Shown here: positions 11,808 through 23,752 of the stretch, in pieces
Position numbering within the stretch: position 1 is the stretch's first letter
How the letters are laid out: each line of letters begins with the position of its first letter
Assembly: GCA_037127315.1 (NCBI GenBank)
Contig: JBBBDQ010000192.1
Location: 2,446,501 to 2,510,500, forward strand
DNA from: Ascarosepion bandense
Taxonomy: Eukaryota; Mollusca; Cephalopoda; Sepiida; Sepiidae
DNA: 64,000 nt
Direction: 5' to 3'
Program-made: the position numbers and the translations under genes
The notes under the pieces: generated by a model
The model's input: only the letters and a program-made list of their open reading frames with translations
Told to the model about the DNA's origin: nothing
Databases searched by the model: none

Positions 11808-12725
11808 TAGGCGCCATGTTGTTGGGCGCCAACTGCAGAGCCTGCCGGCCAACCAGAATTAGAGAAAGAAGAGAAGTGATTTTGCAGACAAAGTTTTGAG
11901 TTTGAGTTTGAGTTGAGTACCAGTTGGATTGGAGAAAGTCCCAAAGCTGTAACAATGAAGATAGGTGCCATGTTGTTGGGCACCAACCGCAGAGTCTGTC
12001 GACTAACCAGAGTTAAAGAAAGAAGAGAAGTGATTTTATAGACAAAATTTTGAGTTGGATCCCAGTTGGATTGGAGTCGAGTCTCAGTGGCAGTTCGAGG
12101 CAGTTGAAGTTCATTTCCAGTTACCAGCCTAGAGATGTAATGACAAAGATAGGCGACATGTTGTTGTACGCCAACCGCAGAGACCTAATACCAGCCAACC
12201 AGAGTTAAAGACAGACAAGAAGTGATTTTACAAAGTTGCAGTTGAAGTTGGAGTTTGAAGTTGAAGTTGGAATGGCAGAGATCGGCAGAAGAGGCCTGAT
12301 GCTGGCTAACCAGAATTAAAGACAAGAGAATTTGCAGACAAAGTTTTTGAGTTGAAGTTCGAGTCGGAGTGGAGTTTGAAGCAGCGACGAAGATAGGCAC
12401 CATGTTGTTGGGTGCCAACCGTTGGGTGCCAACCGTAAAGAGGCCTGATACTGGCCAACCTGAGATAAAGACAGATAAGAAGTGATTTTGCAGACAAAGT
12501 TTTGAGTTGGAGTTGCAGAGATCGACAGAGAAGTTTTGAGTAGTTGCAGCTCAAGTGGCACAGAGTTCGATTTTCCGGTCCAGAGACATAAGACAGATCC
12601 CAGTTGAAGAAGCAAAGAGACAGAGAGATAATTGCCATGCTGTTGGGTGTCGACTGTAGTGAAGCCTGTCGCCAATCAACCAACCAGAGTTAAGAGACAG
12701 ACAAGAAGAGAATTTGCAGACAAGT
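11808..12725 (+). repeat. Five degenerate tandem units in element A
   Basis: Units begin near 11808, 11960, 12148, 12391 and 12630, each with a form of catgttgttgggcgccaac, then gccaaccagagttaaagaca, then ttgcagacaaagttttgagt. Spacing varies from about 150 to 240 bases. The same units occur in copy B (21905-22510) and, fewer, in copy C (41390-41600). They are non-coding. Confidence 0.8.
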
Positions 12726-13126
12726 TTTAAATTACTAACTGCACTTCGGCAATTTCCGTAACAAGTTGACTAGACTTATAACAAACTTAGAACTCTGTTC
12801 GGAGCAGCGAGCTGTGGCCAGCCAGATTTCTCGTTATTACATCGGAAAATAATTTGATTTACCTAAGAAACGTCCGTTATTTCACAACACCTCAGATGTC
12901 GGTCCACTTATTTTTCTTGGTGCTATATTTCTTTCCTTTATTACTTAATTGTGTGTGTGCTTCCTGGTTTGGTTTAGTTCGACAGAGAGACAGCTAGTGG
13001 AAAACTCACATGACTACCTTGTGATTAATCAACACAACGTGGGACAAGGGAGAACACCGTGACTGAGTCAATTTACGACCAGCTATCTGGATCGAAACCA
13101 ACAGTGACCAGCTGTGTAGTGGTATA

Positions 13127-13345
13127 GATATACGTTGTCACCAATTGTGGCTGATAATTTGAAAATGACTTGTTCCAAGAATTAGCAAAAGTTGTTAGAT
13201 TCTATAGATTAATAACAACTGCATATCATCCACAATGTAATGGATTGACAGAAAGAGCACACTGCAGACTAAAAACAGCAGTAATGACTCAAAAGTAACT
13301 GTGGTTAACAGCCATACTCATTGTACTTTTAGGCATTCATAATAC
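13127..13345 (+). pseudogene. Gypsy-1 integrase core, second half
   Basis: After element A the integrase resumes: VVTNCG (second catalytic Asp region, here Asn), LAKVVRF, TTAYHPQCNGLTERAHCRLKTA (third catalytic acidic residue region, LTERAH), and LLGIHNT. This is exactly what should follow the block ending at 10475, which shows that both pieces come from one Gypsy copy split by insertion. Frame changes and stops are present. Homology fades after about 13345. Confidence 0.8.
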
Positions 13346-13477
13346 TATTATTTTTCATTAAATGAAAAAAAAGTGTACCAATTATAGTAGTAGTATAGAA
13401 CATAATTATACCAAAATTTTATTTACTCTGTAATCTAGACAGGGACTGTATAGTAATTAGAAGTAAAACGTATTCCT
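13346..13477. other. AT-rich spacer between Gypsy-1 and right flanking repeat
   Basis: No homology or gene was recognised. Confidence 0.5.
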
Positions 13478-13540
13478 CTTTACAGATAGAACAACTGTGA
13501 AACTCTCTCTCTCTCTCTCTGTCTCTGTCTCTGTTCTTCT

Positions 13541-13578
<38 letters not shown>

Positions 13579-13637
13579 CATATATATGCTTTCCTTCATT
13601 TTTATAACCCGGACATAGCTTACTTGGTCAACTGACA
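13478..13637 (+). repeat. Right copy of direct repeat flanking Gypsy-1, with (CT)n
   Basis: It matches 8658-8775: both begin at cctctttaca, share gtgaaactctctct and acatatatatgctttccttc, and end in tagcttacttggtcaact. The CT microsatellite has expanded here (13504-13575). Confidence 0.65.
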
Positions 13638-16600
13638 TCATGCAAAAACCAAACAATCCCTAATGCTTTCATCAGAATCAATGCAGAAATGTGTAGACAT
13701 TAAGAAAATGTAAAAGGACAACAAACAACGTGCATAGTTCTCTTCCTTTTTTGCCTCACTCTTAAGTGGCACACAGCATGCACACACATGCATGTGTGTG
13801 GAGCCTTGCGAAATTGCCATTGGAAATTCAACCCATGCTAACCAGCCAAATGAAGATGTCTTGAAATAATATTCACAGAAGAAAAAGATATACAAGAATT
13901 AATTCAAGAGACAATCTACACCCCCAAATACCGGAACAAATTGTGGCATAACACATGCTGACAACAACCCACTACTATGTTACACCGGACACACACATAA
14001 AACTAAATATGATACACATAAAATGATGAACGTCTACATATAACAAGATATGTAAACTAATGGAGTCAACAACAAAAATAAAAATGATGGTATAGTTACT
14101 AAAACTTGGCCTTCTCTCACAACCTACAACTAAACCATACTGGTCACCCCACCATTTTAGCTATACTATATTTCCATCAACAAAGAAAGATCTATAACTT
14201 CATCCAGACATTTACTTTTGGTCTTGAATGACATTTACCACTTATTTCTCTGGGTTGTTCACTAACCCATAAAACAGTTTTCTTTGATTTCTTAATAAAA
14301 AAAGTTCTTTTTATCCTGTTTCGCTTTCCTTCTATTTTTGATTTTAATTCTGTGTCACGGAAGAAATATAAAGATGAACCAGAAAATTTTGTTTGGTTTT
14401 TGACAAACATGAAATTTCTATAACTTAAATCTGTATTGATTGATTTTCAAATATTTTTAATTCCTTTAAGATTGACATTTACAAATTCCTTCTTTTGTTC
14501 TGTTCTTTTGAGAAGATAACCTCTGCTAATTTTAAGAATCTGGAATTTTGTTACTCGAAGCAAATTTCTAAACTCAAAAGCAAGATAAATGATATGGCTT
14601 TTTACATGATGGTCTTAAGTTGTAGCTTTGCTTTATATTTCATTTCATTGCACTTAATTGTAACTTGTTCTACTGGTAAAAGCTTAGAACATTTGAAAAT
14701 ATTTGAACTTCTATCCCTGTGTACTTACTTTAATAAACATTAATTCATGATTACAGTAGTTTTTGAATTGAGTCAGGAACAGATTTATTAAAGGAAGAAA
14801 ATCTAATTTTAAAAAGACCCAATTTCCTATTAGTCAGTGTATAAAATACAGCATAAAATTCTGATTCTTCAGTTTAAAGCCAATGTTTTTTTTCTACAAA
14901 GCCATGATAATCATCTGTTATTTGTGAGATTTATTTCTTTATTTCTTAAATGGGATATGTTTATATTCCATTTAAGAAATGAAGATAGAAATGAATTTAC
15001 CAACTCAAGCAGAAATATTATTTCAAATAAACCTCTATGGCTGGATCAAGAAACTGTCTATTTAATATATTTATATGTAATATTTTGAAACTGCTTAAAT
15101 TGTTTGCTCCACTCATAAAAAATAAATAATTTTTTTTGCTGGGAAGGGAATAGTGTTTATAGATTAACATTCATTAGACATTCTCCAAGCCATGACATTT
15201 GTCAGAATCAGAAAATATTGATTATTTATCATTTTAGAAATGAGGGTCCTGTTCCTAATATAAATATAGTGTCAAGTCGATCCCTGACTTCTTAATGAGT
15301 TATCTGTACTTTGTTTTATTTACAAATGTAAAATTTGAAACTGTTTACATAATTGATAAATGCATATTACTGATGTTATCCTTTTCCTAATTCAATAACC
15401 TTATAAGATACAAATCCTATATCATCCATCATTTAACTAAAACACACAAAGTAAAAAATCAGATTCAAATGACTAAAAGCATTTTGGAAAAACCCAACTA
15501 TAACAGACAAAGTAAAATTGCATACCCACAAAAGTGGATTCAAATGATCAAAAACATTTGGGAAAAACCCAGACTAAGAAAAATTCACAAGTTAGTGTGA
15601 AAAGCAAAATTCTGGATCCTGATTGGATTAGAAATAGAAAATTCATATATGACATTTTTTCACACCTTAAGCAAAAATGCTCTCTGGAGTTGGTCACATG
15701 ACCAGATTCACTACTTAAGGACATTTCATGACCAATCAAAGGCAGTTAGAATGGATCAGTATCTGATAGCATCTCACAATGTAAGGAAAAAACTTCAAGC
15801 TGACTCAGTGACCTCTTCTTCCAACATTCTTTTCTTCTTTTTATCTCCACGTCACCCAAACATAAGGGCGTGCCACAGATTTATTTGACCCTTTCTTCCA
15901 CTCTTCATTTTCACTCCACAGCTGTCAAAGAGAGCAACAACAACAACGACAACAGGACGCACTATGTACAATTTCTATATTTGTTTAACCTTCTCTCTCA
16001 CTCTGTAATCAACCTACCAAAAAGAGGAAGGAATATAAGACTTTACATTCTGCTACTATCAAACCATGAACTCAAACATGAACTTCTGTGGACATTTTAA
16101 ATACTTAGATAGTACTCTTTGAACAATTTTAACTACAGAGCTGTATGCATTTCTCAATGAACATTTTTCTTCTAAAAAATATGTTATAGTGTTAAGTTAA
16201 CAAAATTTCACTTATACTTTTCTTCTTACAATTTTGTCATTCTGTTAATAAATCTTTACTTTAATGTACAAACAAAATGTTTTATCCTTCTACATTTCAA
16301 CATCCAACCTTTAACCTTCTGATATTTAAATTGTGGGAACTTCAGACGTGTTTGGTACAAGGCAATTTACCAAGCATTATCAAAGAACCTACAACCTTCT
16401 AAAATAATAAAACATCAAAATCTTTCAATGCTGATAAATGTCACACCTTAGGGAAGGTCTGATGAATACTAATCTACAAAAATTGTTAAAAAAAGTACTT
16501 ACCTTTTTTGTTTTTTTTACATGTAGTCCAGTAAATTTCAATAGGGTCAAGATTTTTCTGTTTTGATAAAAAACACTTTAGTTCAAACTCATAAAAGCTT

Positions 16601-19600
16601 TTATTTTGATATTTATCATTGTCATCTAAATTAATATTTGTTGTTACACTAAATGTATTTATCCTCTATACATGATTATATTATATAATTGGCAGATAGG
16701 GAATTATGTTAACATTATTTTTGCAACAAGTATAAATATAACAATTTCTTATTTGTCAATAACCATAGAATTTTCTTAGATCCCACAAATTGGAGAGAAA
16801 AGTTCAAAATGAAAAATAATTTCATAACTGCTCTAATTAATTTGTCTTTTGACTTTTCTTTTGCAGCTTTTGAAGATTGTCAAAGATGCTATTTTTTAAT
16901 AAACCTTGAAAACATTTGCTGTATATTTGAGATCAAATATTATACTGCCCTAGATATACTGCCCTCATTGAGAAAGTGCTCTGATATATGACTGGATAAA
17001 TTAAGGATTTATCTTGGAAACATGTGCATTTTTCATGCCAAGGAATTAATTTTTCATTTCAAAGTTTGTTTGTGTTTTTTTACACTGTGAGGACATTTTC
17101 TATAATATAGATCACATCCTGTTTTCCTAATATGGGAGTGACTGGATGATACAATCTATTTGACTTTCTGTTTCTATTTGTTCTTAAAACAATTTCACAT
17201 ATACACACCTTGAGAATTTTGCTGAAATACTTGTTTTCTTTTTTCTTTTTACCTTTGTTACTATGATCAAATGACATTACTTTTCTCTTGTTCTTTTCAA
17301 CAAAAAAAAGAAGGAAAAATCATTTCATGAACTACCAAAAATAAAACAAATGTCCATTGCCTTTCTTTGCATGAAATTAAAGCAGTTCCTAACTCACCTC
17401 AGCAATAAGGGATCAAGAAATTTGATCATAATTTTTCATATAAATTTTCCTACTAAAAAAAATATTTGTAATAAAGTGTATATATTTTAAAAGTTTCAAT
17501 TAAAGAGATTTTCCAGACATATTAATATAAAAAATTTTGAAATTAATTTTCTTGTGAAGGGTGACATCTGCTCTTTTTTACATTTCAACTACAACATTTG
17601 AATGAGGTTATTTTATGTTTAGTTATTGATTTTAATTAAAAAAATGATAAACTGGAAAAAAAAATTTGTCATTGTTCTTACTTTCTTTTTATATATATTT
17701 TTATTTGTTTTCTTTTAGTTGTTTAAATAAAACTGAAATTTAAAAAAACGTTTTTGTCGCTAACCATTATTTGATTAACAATTAAGAAAATGTTAATTTT
17801 GTTAATAATATGAATAAGAACTGAAATGGTCACAATAATATGTATGTTGATTTTTAATCAAATTTTGATGATCAACAAATATATTTTGTGAGTCAGTTTT
17901 GTTTTGAAAACTGTTAGATAAATCTTTGGTTAATTTTCTGATTGTTGAATTTACTTAGGAGAACTTTGCACAGAAAGTGTTTTGTAAAAGATTTGTAAAA
18001 GGAAATTTTATTCTTTTGGTCTGAACCATTTTATCATTTTTATCATTTTTGGCATATGAATTTAGTTACAGCACAATCTTTTTTGTGCAATTAAGGTACA
18101 TTGCATATAAATAAAAATATGTAAAGAGAAGAATATTAATAAAATTAATTTTTTGGACTTGATATAAGATTTTCTCTTGTTTTGTTATTGTTTTTCTTGT
18201 CCTAATTTTCATTATTGTCTACAATTCCAGTCCAAATGTATGCATTTTCAGAACAACAAAAATGAAGTATGTTTCTATGGAACTTCATCAATTTTTTATT
18301 GTAAAAAGCAGACAAAAGTCCTTTTGAAAGATTTTATATTTTCTAATGTTTAATTTTCATAAAAAGTGATTTTATTGGCTATTTTAAACTTCAATTGTTA
18401 GGTACAGAACTTACTTAAAACTCAATTTATCAGTTACAAATTTGGTTTTGAGAAGGAGGACAACATTTAAAGAATATATATTTCCTTTTATATTATTAAC
18501 TCTTTCTTTAATCTTAGGTGTTAAGTATTATTCTTACTTGACCCTACTTCAGGAATGGCTTATTTTTCAGTCATATAAGAGTTCAAAGGAAAAGAATTTC
18601 CTAAAAAATTATTCTTGAAATCATTAACCTCTGATTTTCCTTCATCAGAATTATTAACATGAACTTGGAAAGAATGATAGATTTTAATTAATTCTATAAT
18701 TTTTACATTTTTATAGTCACAAAAAGATTCTATTGATAATATTCATTAATAACAATCAAAATTTTCATTAAGTCACAAATAAAATTTGAATAAAAGACAA
18801 GTAAAAAAAGAAAAACAAAAGCTCAAAATGAACTCACATAAAACAAAATTTAAAAAAAATTATAAAACAATATAATAATTACTGTCAATAAAATCAATAT
18901 AGGCGTGGACAACTTTTTGTACAGGTTGTTTTGAATAGGAAAACTACATTGCCATTTTCTTTTCATTTATTGAGAAATTGATTAAAGTCTGATCTGATAG
19001 AATGACCATAGGAATTTATTGGAAATGTTATTTCAACAGTATTGAGCAGACATCTATGTGAATATCTTTGTGTATGTGCATAAACATGATCACTGGCAAA
19101 TACTCATTCACAAGCATACATCCTCTCAAAGACAAGAATTTGAACACAAATAAACATTTCTGTTAAATGCGGTTCAAATAAGATGACCTGCAAGTTTATT
19201 ATGTTATGTGTTCATATCTATGCTTGTATGTGTCTTACTGTATATATTTGTGCAAGTGCTTCTTCTTTTGCTAAACCTCTTATCACATGGTTTGTGCTTT
19301 GAACATATTCTACAATTTAAAAAAAACTATCAAGAAAAAAAACAATAGATTTTAAAAGTATCAATAAAAGTTTCAATGTTTCAATTCAACACTTGATCTA
19401 CATTAAGTCTCAACTGAAATTAATTCAAGCCTTTCAGAAAAGACACAAAATGCACAAGCTTACAAACATCTATATTGTGTGTGTGATAACAAGTAATATT
19501 AGAAAATATGAATGATACTATTTCCTGTCTCATAAACCATATCTTTTTACAAAATTAAAATGATCTAAATATTACACTGTGTCCATGATTCATTTTGAGA

Positions 19601-20884
19601 ATGTCATTTTGTAAAACTTTGTAGTCATGGAAACAGAAAAGTGATTGACAAACATCAACAGAAAAAGAACATCACAATTACATGAAAATGAAAACTAATA
19701 AAAGCTCATAACACAAAATGTTATTTAATAGCCAATTGAAAGGAACCAAATTATAAAATTAATCAGTGGAATTTTATTTTTTATGTTCTGATTCAAGTTA
19801 CTTCCATTTTAACTGTTCTATCAATTATGACTCATGTTTCTCTGAGTCAACCAATCAGAGATCAGATAGCAATCAGATAATAAAAAATATCAAAGATCAG
19901 ATAGCAATTTGACAATAAAGAAAAAATAACAAAAGGATTAGTATTCATATATCTATTATTTGTAGATATTTTTTAGACATCGTTTTTAAAGCAGATTATT
20001 TAAATATCATCGGAAATAGTGAAAATGTAAAAAAATGCTTTTGCTTTCTGTAAATTCTAGTTTTACAATGTTTAGTCTCTTAATGTTTTACATAATACAC
20101 ATTCTACAGACTCAAAATGAGAATTTTATTATTTCAATAAATTGATAGAACAGATGATAAAATGTTTTACTAAAAATTTTAAGATTTTAATTGATTCTTA
20201 AATTTTCATCTCCATATGAAAATTTTGTTCATGAAAAGATCTGGTCTGTTTTTTATTAGGTTGTTAATTTTTGTTAATAATGTTCAGTAAAGTTCCTGTG
20301 TTTATGGTCTACTTGAATTAGTAGCAAATAGTATCAATTGTCCTCATCTACATAATTATTCCCAAGTTCAACATAAGTTTAAAAATAATTATTAATTATT
20401 TCCAAAGTCAACATAAGTTTGAAAAAAAATTATTAAAAATCTCTGTGATTTCAAACCTTAAGAAACATCTTTATCACATGTAGGAATGTTCATATCTGTT
20501 TGAGCAACATTCAAATTTTAAATCCATCTCACTGTTAGCAGCTAAAACAGTTGCAGTGTTATGAGTTTGAAGTGGAACAATCTAAATAAGAGAAAGAAAA
20601 TTTAATCATTAATGAAGAATCACACAACAAATAAACAACATGTAAGCAATTTAAAAGTTTTCTTTGACTTCAATGTAAGTCAATCTTGAGAATTATTTGA
20701 ATGATCAAATTCAAGCTAATTTGATGTTACCATAAAATCTGAGATGAAGCACTGTCCTCTCACTGGTTTGTGAATTATTTTAAACTAATATCCTTATCTT
20801 TGTTGTATTCAATACAAATTTACAACCAGTTTTTTTCTATTTTTTCTAGCCAAGATGTGTGATATATGTATATATATATATTAT
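13638..20884. other. 7 kb AT-rich stretch without recognisable genes
   Basis: Apart from the possible transposase relic at 14192-14410, I see only AT-rich sequence, short homopolymers and small local duplications (for example the related 36-base blocks at 15462-15497 and 15537-15571). A region near 15600-15900 has CCAAT-like words and moderate GC and could be an unrecognised repeat. No RNA gene was seen. A strong polypyrimidine-AG (16850-16866) precedes a short open stretch but has no partner donor. Confidence 0.6.
14192..14410 (-). pseudogene. Possible Tc1/mariner-superfamily transposase relic
   Basis: A 72-residue open frame reads as a basic protein segment (KRNRIKRTFFIKKSKKTVLW, EQPREISGKCHSRPKVNVW), followed after its stop by FFVDGNIV in another frame. 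A SxPKVxVW ... FVDGNI order resembles the region around the second catalytic Asp of Tc1/mariner-type transposases. No other transposase motifs or inverted repeats were found nearby, so this is a weak call. The alternative is a chance open frame. Confidence 0.3.
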
Positions 20885-20933
20885 GTCAATTCAGTCAGGT
20901 TTCGATCCTGGCTAGAAGCAATCAGATGTCTAA

Positions 20934-20977
20934 CTGTACTGAGGAGCTGTGATACAGCAAAACAGGATTGTCTGCAG
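20934..20977 (+). ncRNA. Type I hammerhead ribozyme, copy 1 (degenerate core)
   Basis: Stem I pairs CTGTA (20934-20938) with TGCAG (20973-20977). The core reads CTGAGGA (20939-20945) where CTGANGA is expected. Stem II is a 5-bp hairpin GCTGT-GAT-ACAGC (20946-20958). The second core strand is AAAAC (20959-20963) instead of GAAAC. A short stem III leads to the GTC cleavage triplet (20970-20972). Architecture is intact, but two core changes probably impair cleavage. Confidence 0.7.
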
Positions 20978-21215
20978 ATGACTATTTATACTCTCATCCG
21001 CCAATTGAGCACTATTGAGAAATAGTGGATGTTAACAGCAGTAAGCTACTCACCGCTATTTATGCATCATTCATTCATTAAAGAATTTGAACACTATTGG
21101 CTACTGGCATGTATTTACATTGTGTATATAAGCATTCATAGCTTAGAGTTAGAATAACCAACTGATGTCAATTTGGTTGGGTTTCACTTCTGGCTAGAAG
21201 CAATTGGATGTCTAA

Positions 21216-21248
21216 TCATACTGATGAGCGAAACAGGACTGTCTGTGA
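21216..21248 (+). ncRNA. Type I hammerhead ribozyme, copy 2 (perfect core, stem II deleted)
   Basis: Stem I pairs TCATA (21216-21220) with TGTGA (21244-21248). The core is canonical: CTGATGA (21221-21227) and GAAAC (21230-21234). Stem III is A-CAG-GA-CTG-T, ending in the GTC cleavage triplet (21241-21243). Stem II is reduced to GC (21228-21229); the 11 missing bases exactly account for the difference between the repeat period (282) and the distance between cleavage sites (271). Combining both copies shows the ancestral ribozyme clearly. Confidence 0.75.
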
Positions 21249-21253
21249 ATTAT

Positions 21254-21256
21254 TAT

Positions 21257-21294
<38 letters not shown>
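21254..21294. repeat. (AT)n microsatellite
   Basis: A long AT run directly follows the hammerhead repeat. Confidence 0.9.
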
Positions 21295-21297
<3 letters not shown>

Positions 21298-21350
21298 TAG
21301 AAACAACAGGTAGACAAAAAGTGCCTTTAATATGTTTCACTTTAACATAT

Positions 21351-23748
21351 GGCACCTCCCCGGCTGGTCACTGTTGGTTTCAATCCAGTAAGCTGGTTGT
21401 AGATTGAATCTGTCACGGTATTTTCCCTTGTCCCACGTTGTGTTGATTAATCACAAGGCAGTCACATGAGTTTCCATTAGCTGTCTCTCTGCCGAACTAA
21501 ACCAAGCCGGGAAGTGTGCACACAATTGAGTAATAAAAGAAAGAAATATAGCACCAAGGAAAATAAGTGGACCAACGGCTGAAAAGTGTTGTAAAATAAC
21601 GTCTTTATATACGGATTATACACAATAATCTCTTGGTCTAAACAGCACCAAATATGCCACCACCCGGAAAAATAAGTGGAATATACACAATATGCTCTTT
21701 GGGATAATTTCCCATCCCTGCTTCTATCAACTGGTAGCGGAACGGACGTTTCTTAGGTAAATCGAATTATTCTCCTAAGCAATAACAAGGAATCTGGCTG
21801 GCCGCAGCTCACTGCTTCGAACAGAGTTCTAAGTTCGTTATATAAGTCTAGTCAACTTGTTGCTTGTTTTCCGGAATGTTACAGAAATCGCCGAAGTGCT
21901 GTTAGCAATTTCAGACTTGTCTGAAAATTCTCTTCTTGTCTGTCTCTTAACTCTGGTTGGTTGATTGGCGACAGGCTTCACTACAGTCGGCACCCAACGG
22001 CATGGCAATCATCTCTCTGTCTCTTTACTTCTTCGGTTGGGAACTGTCTTTGGTCATTACGTTTCTGGACCGGGAAATCGAACTCTCTGCCACTCGAGCT
22101 GCAACTCTTCATTTTGTCTGTAAATTCTCTTCTGTCTTTAACTTTGGTTAGCCGGCATCAGGCCTCTTCTGTTGATCTCTGCAACTTCACTCGAAACTTT
22201 GTCTGCAAGTTCTCTTCTGTCTTTAACACTGGTTAGCCGGCATCAGGCCTCTTCTGCCAATCTCTGCAACTTCACTCGAAACTTTGTTCTCTTCTGTCTT
22301 TTAACTCTGGTTAGCCAGCATCAGGCATCATTCTGTCTTTAACTCTGGTTAGCCGGCATCAGGCCTCTTCTGTCGATCTCTGTCATTCCGACTTCAACTT
22401 CTCTGTCGCTCTCTGCAACTCAAAACTTTAACTGCAAAATCTCTTGTCTGTCTTTATCTCTGGTTGGCCGGCAGGCTCTGCGGTTGGCGCCCAACAACAT
22501 GGCGCCTATCTTCGTTGTTACATCTTTGGGACTTTCTCCGAGCCAACTTCGGATTCTCCTATGATCCAACTTGACGCCAACTTGATGCCAACTCGATGCC
22601 AACTGATTTTGGACCCTCGGGACCCTGTATTCATGCACATGCCATGGTGTGGGGCCGACAGTTGCTGGATGTCTAATCCCCTGTCTCGGCAAAATCCTGA
22701 GGTTAGCTGCTACTTGTTGTTGCCTGTGGTTTAACCAATGGGATTCGTCTTCTTTCCATAACGTCAATTGTTAGTCGTCTCCCCCTTTCGGGGCTTGTTC
22801 ACAGGACCAATGGAATCTCTCTCGATCTTATGAAGTCATCTCCCCATACCCCTTTTCTGGGCTGGACTTAAGCGAATTTTCTTTCTCAAAATTTTTCTTT
22901 CTCCCGAAACAATTTCGGGGGATTGTTTTTTTTTTTTCTTAAAACAATAGGCATTAACCTTTTTGAACTGTCTTCACCCAAAACAAGTTGACAAGGGTCC
23001 ATTGACATTGTTACCCAAATAATAATTTCTACGCACCTGTTTTTAATATCCATTCTCTGAGTCACCTATATTTTCAAGTGACAAGAATGCCTTATCAGTT
23101 TTACCCTGGTGTCAGTGAAAACACTTTTTCTCTAAGTACTTTGACTTAGAATCAAAATATTTGTTATCTTTAATTCTTTTCACGGGTCATGCCAGCCAGA
23201 CAATTGGACACAAAATGAAATCCCCTTTTCCTTTACCCAGAAAAAATAACAATTAAATTTATCTTTACTTTATGTTTAGAATAACCGTCAGCTTTCCTTG
23301 GGTGACTCAAACCGACATCTATTGTTTCTGGCTTGAAACTAATTTAGTCTCTTCTTTCTTTTTCTTCTTTCTCTGGTCTTCCTTTTCTATTCTTTTGTCG
23401 GCCAAAAAAATAACAATTGAATCTATCTTTTAGGTTCAAGAATGACACTTGTCTTTGAAAACAAATCCATTTCTCTTTTCTTTCTCTTCTTTCCAGTTTA
23501 CAATAATAGAGAAATACCAGGTGTTATTTTTCGTCCCTGCTTTCTTTTTAAAGATAAAGATTTTCCAGCTATAGTTAATAATTAGTTAATAAAATTAATC
23601 ACCACCGTTTTCCTTTGCTCATATTCGGAGGATAAAGAAAATTTCTCTTAGTATGTTCTCTTATGATCTATAATAGCAATTTGAAGATTTTCCGGTTATG
23701 GTTATTAATTAATTAATAAAATTAATTATCGCCATTCCAAAATATTGT
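21351..23748 (-). mobile_element. Element B: second copy of the A-family repeat
   Basis: The reverse complement of this block aligns along its length with element A: the end near 21365-21500 (ggtcactgttggttt, ttgtcccacgttgtgttgat), the tandem units with ttggcgcccaac-type cores (21905-22510), the promoter-like region (22600-22700), and the double taattaataaaattaat block (23575-23730) ending in aatattgt. TATA follows at 23749-23752. Open frames inside (such as 21957-22236) are artefacts of the tandem units. No transposon protein is encoded. Confidence 0.75.
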
Positions 23749-23752
23749 TATA

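Larger units (their letters stand above)
10476..13122 (+). mobile_element. Element A: 2.65 kb non-coding interspersed repeat (possible long solo LTR)
   Basis: This block interrupts the integrase of Gypsy-1 and recurs in reverse at 21351-23748 and 38259-42668. It starts near acaatattttggagcgg, then has an AT-rich end built from two similar copies of a taattaattttattaattaa block (about 10505 and 10629). A middle region has a TATA-like promoter (11703), then five degenerate tandem units, and an end rich in cacaacgtgggacaaggg-type sequence. The sequence TATA flanks both ends and may be a target duplication. There is no coding capacity. A long solo LTR is the simplest reading, but a paired LTR or internal region was not seen. 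Confidence 0.7.
20885..21250 (+). mobile_element. Tandem SINE-like element with hammerhead ribozymes (retrozyme-like)
   Basis: A unit of 282 bases starts at 20885 (gtcaattcagtcaggtttcg) and repeats from 21167 (gtcaatttggttgggtttca), the second copy ending near 21250 at an AT microsatellite. Each unit has a tRNA T-arm-like or B-box-like start (CAGG-TTTCGAT-CCTG at 20896-20910), ggctagaagcaat, then a hammerhead ribozyme. A TATA-like gtatataagc lies at 21124. Tandem units of this size, one type I hammerhead per unit, match the organisation known for animal retrozymes and hammerhead-bearing SINE-like repeats. It is non-coding. Confidence 0.7.

Noticed and set aside
16867..16991. Exon after the pyrimidine-rich acceptor at 16866
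   Set aside because: No donor and no protein-like composition; the open frame is short and AT-driven.
20896..20910. tRNA gene
   Set aside because: Only a T-arm-like hairpin is present; no acceptor, D or anticodon arms could be folded, so I treat it as a SINE-like B-box region.
21957..22767. Overlapping open frames in element B (for example 22420-22767 minus)
   Set aside because: They arise from the GC-richer tandem units and differ between copies A, B and C, so they are not conserved coding regions.
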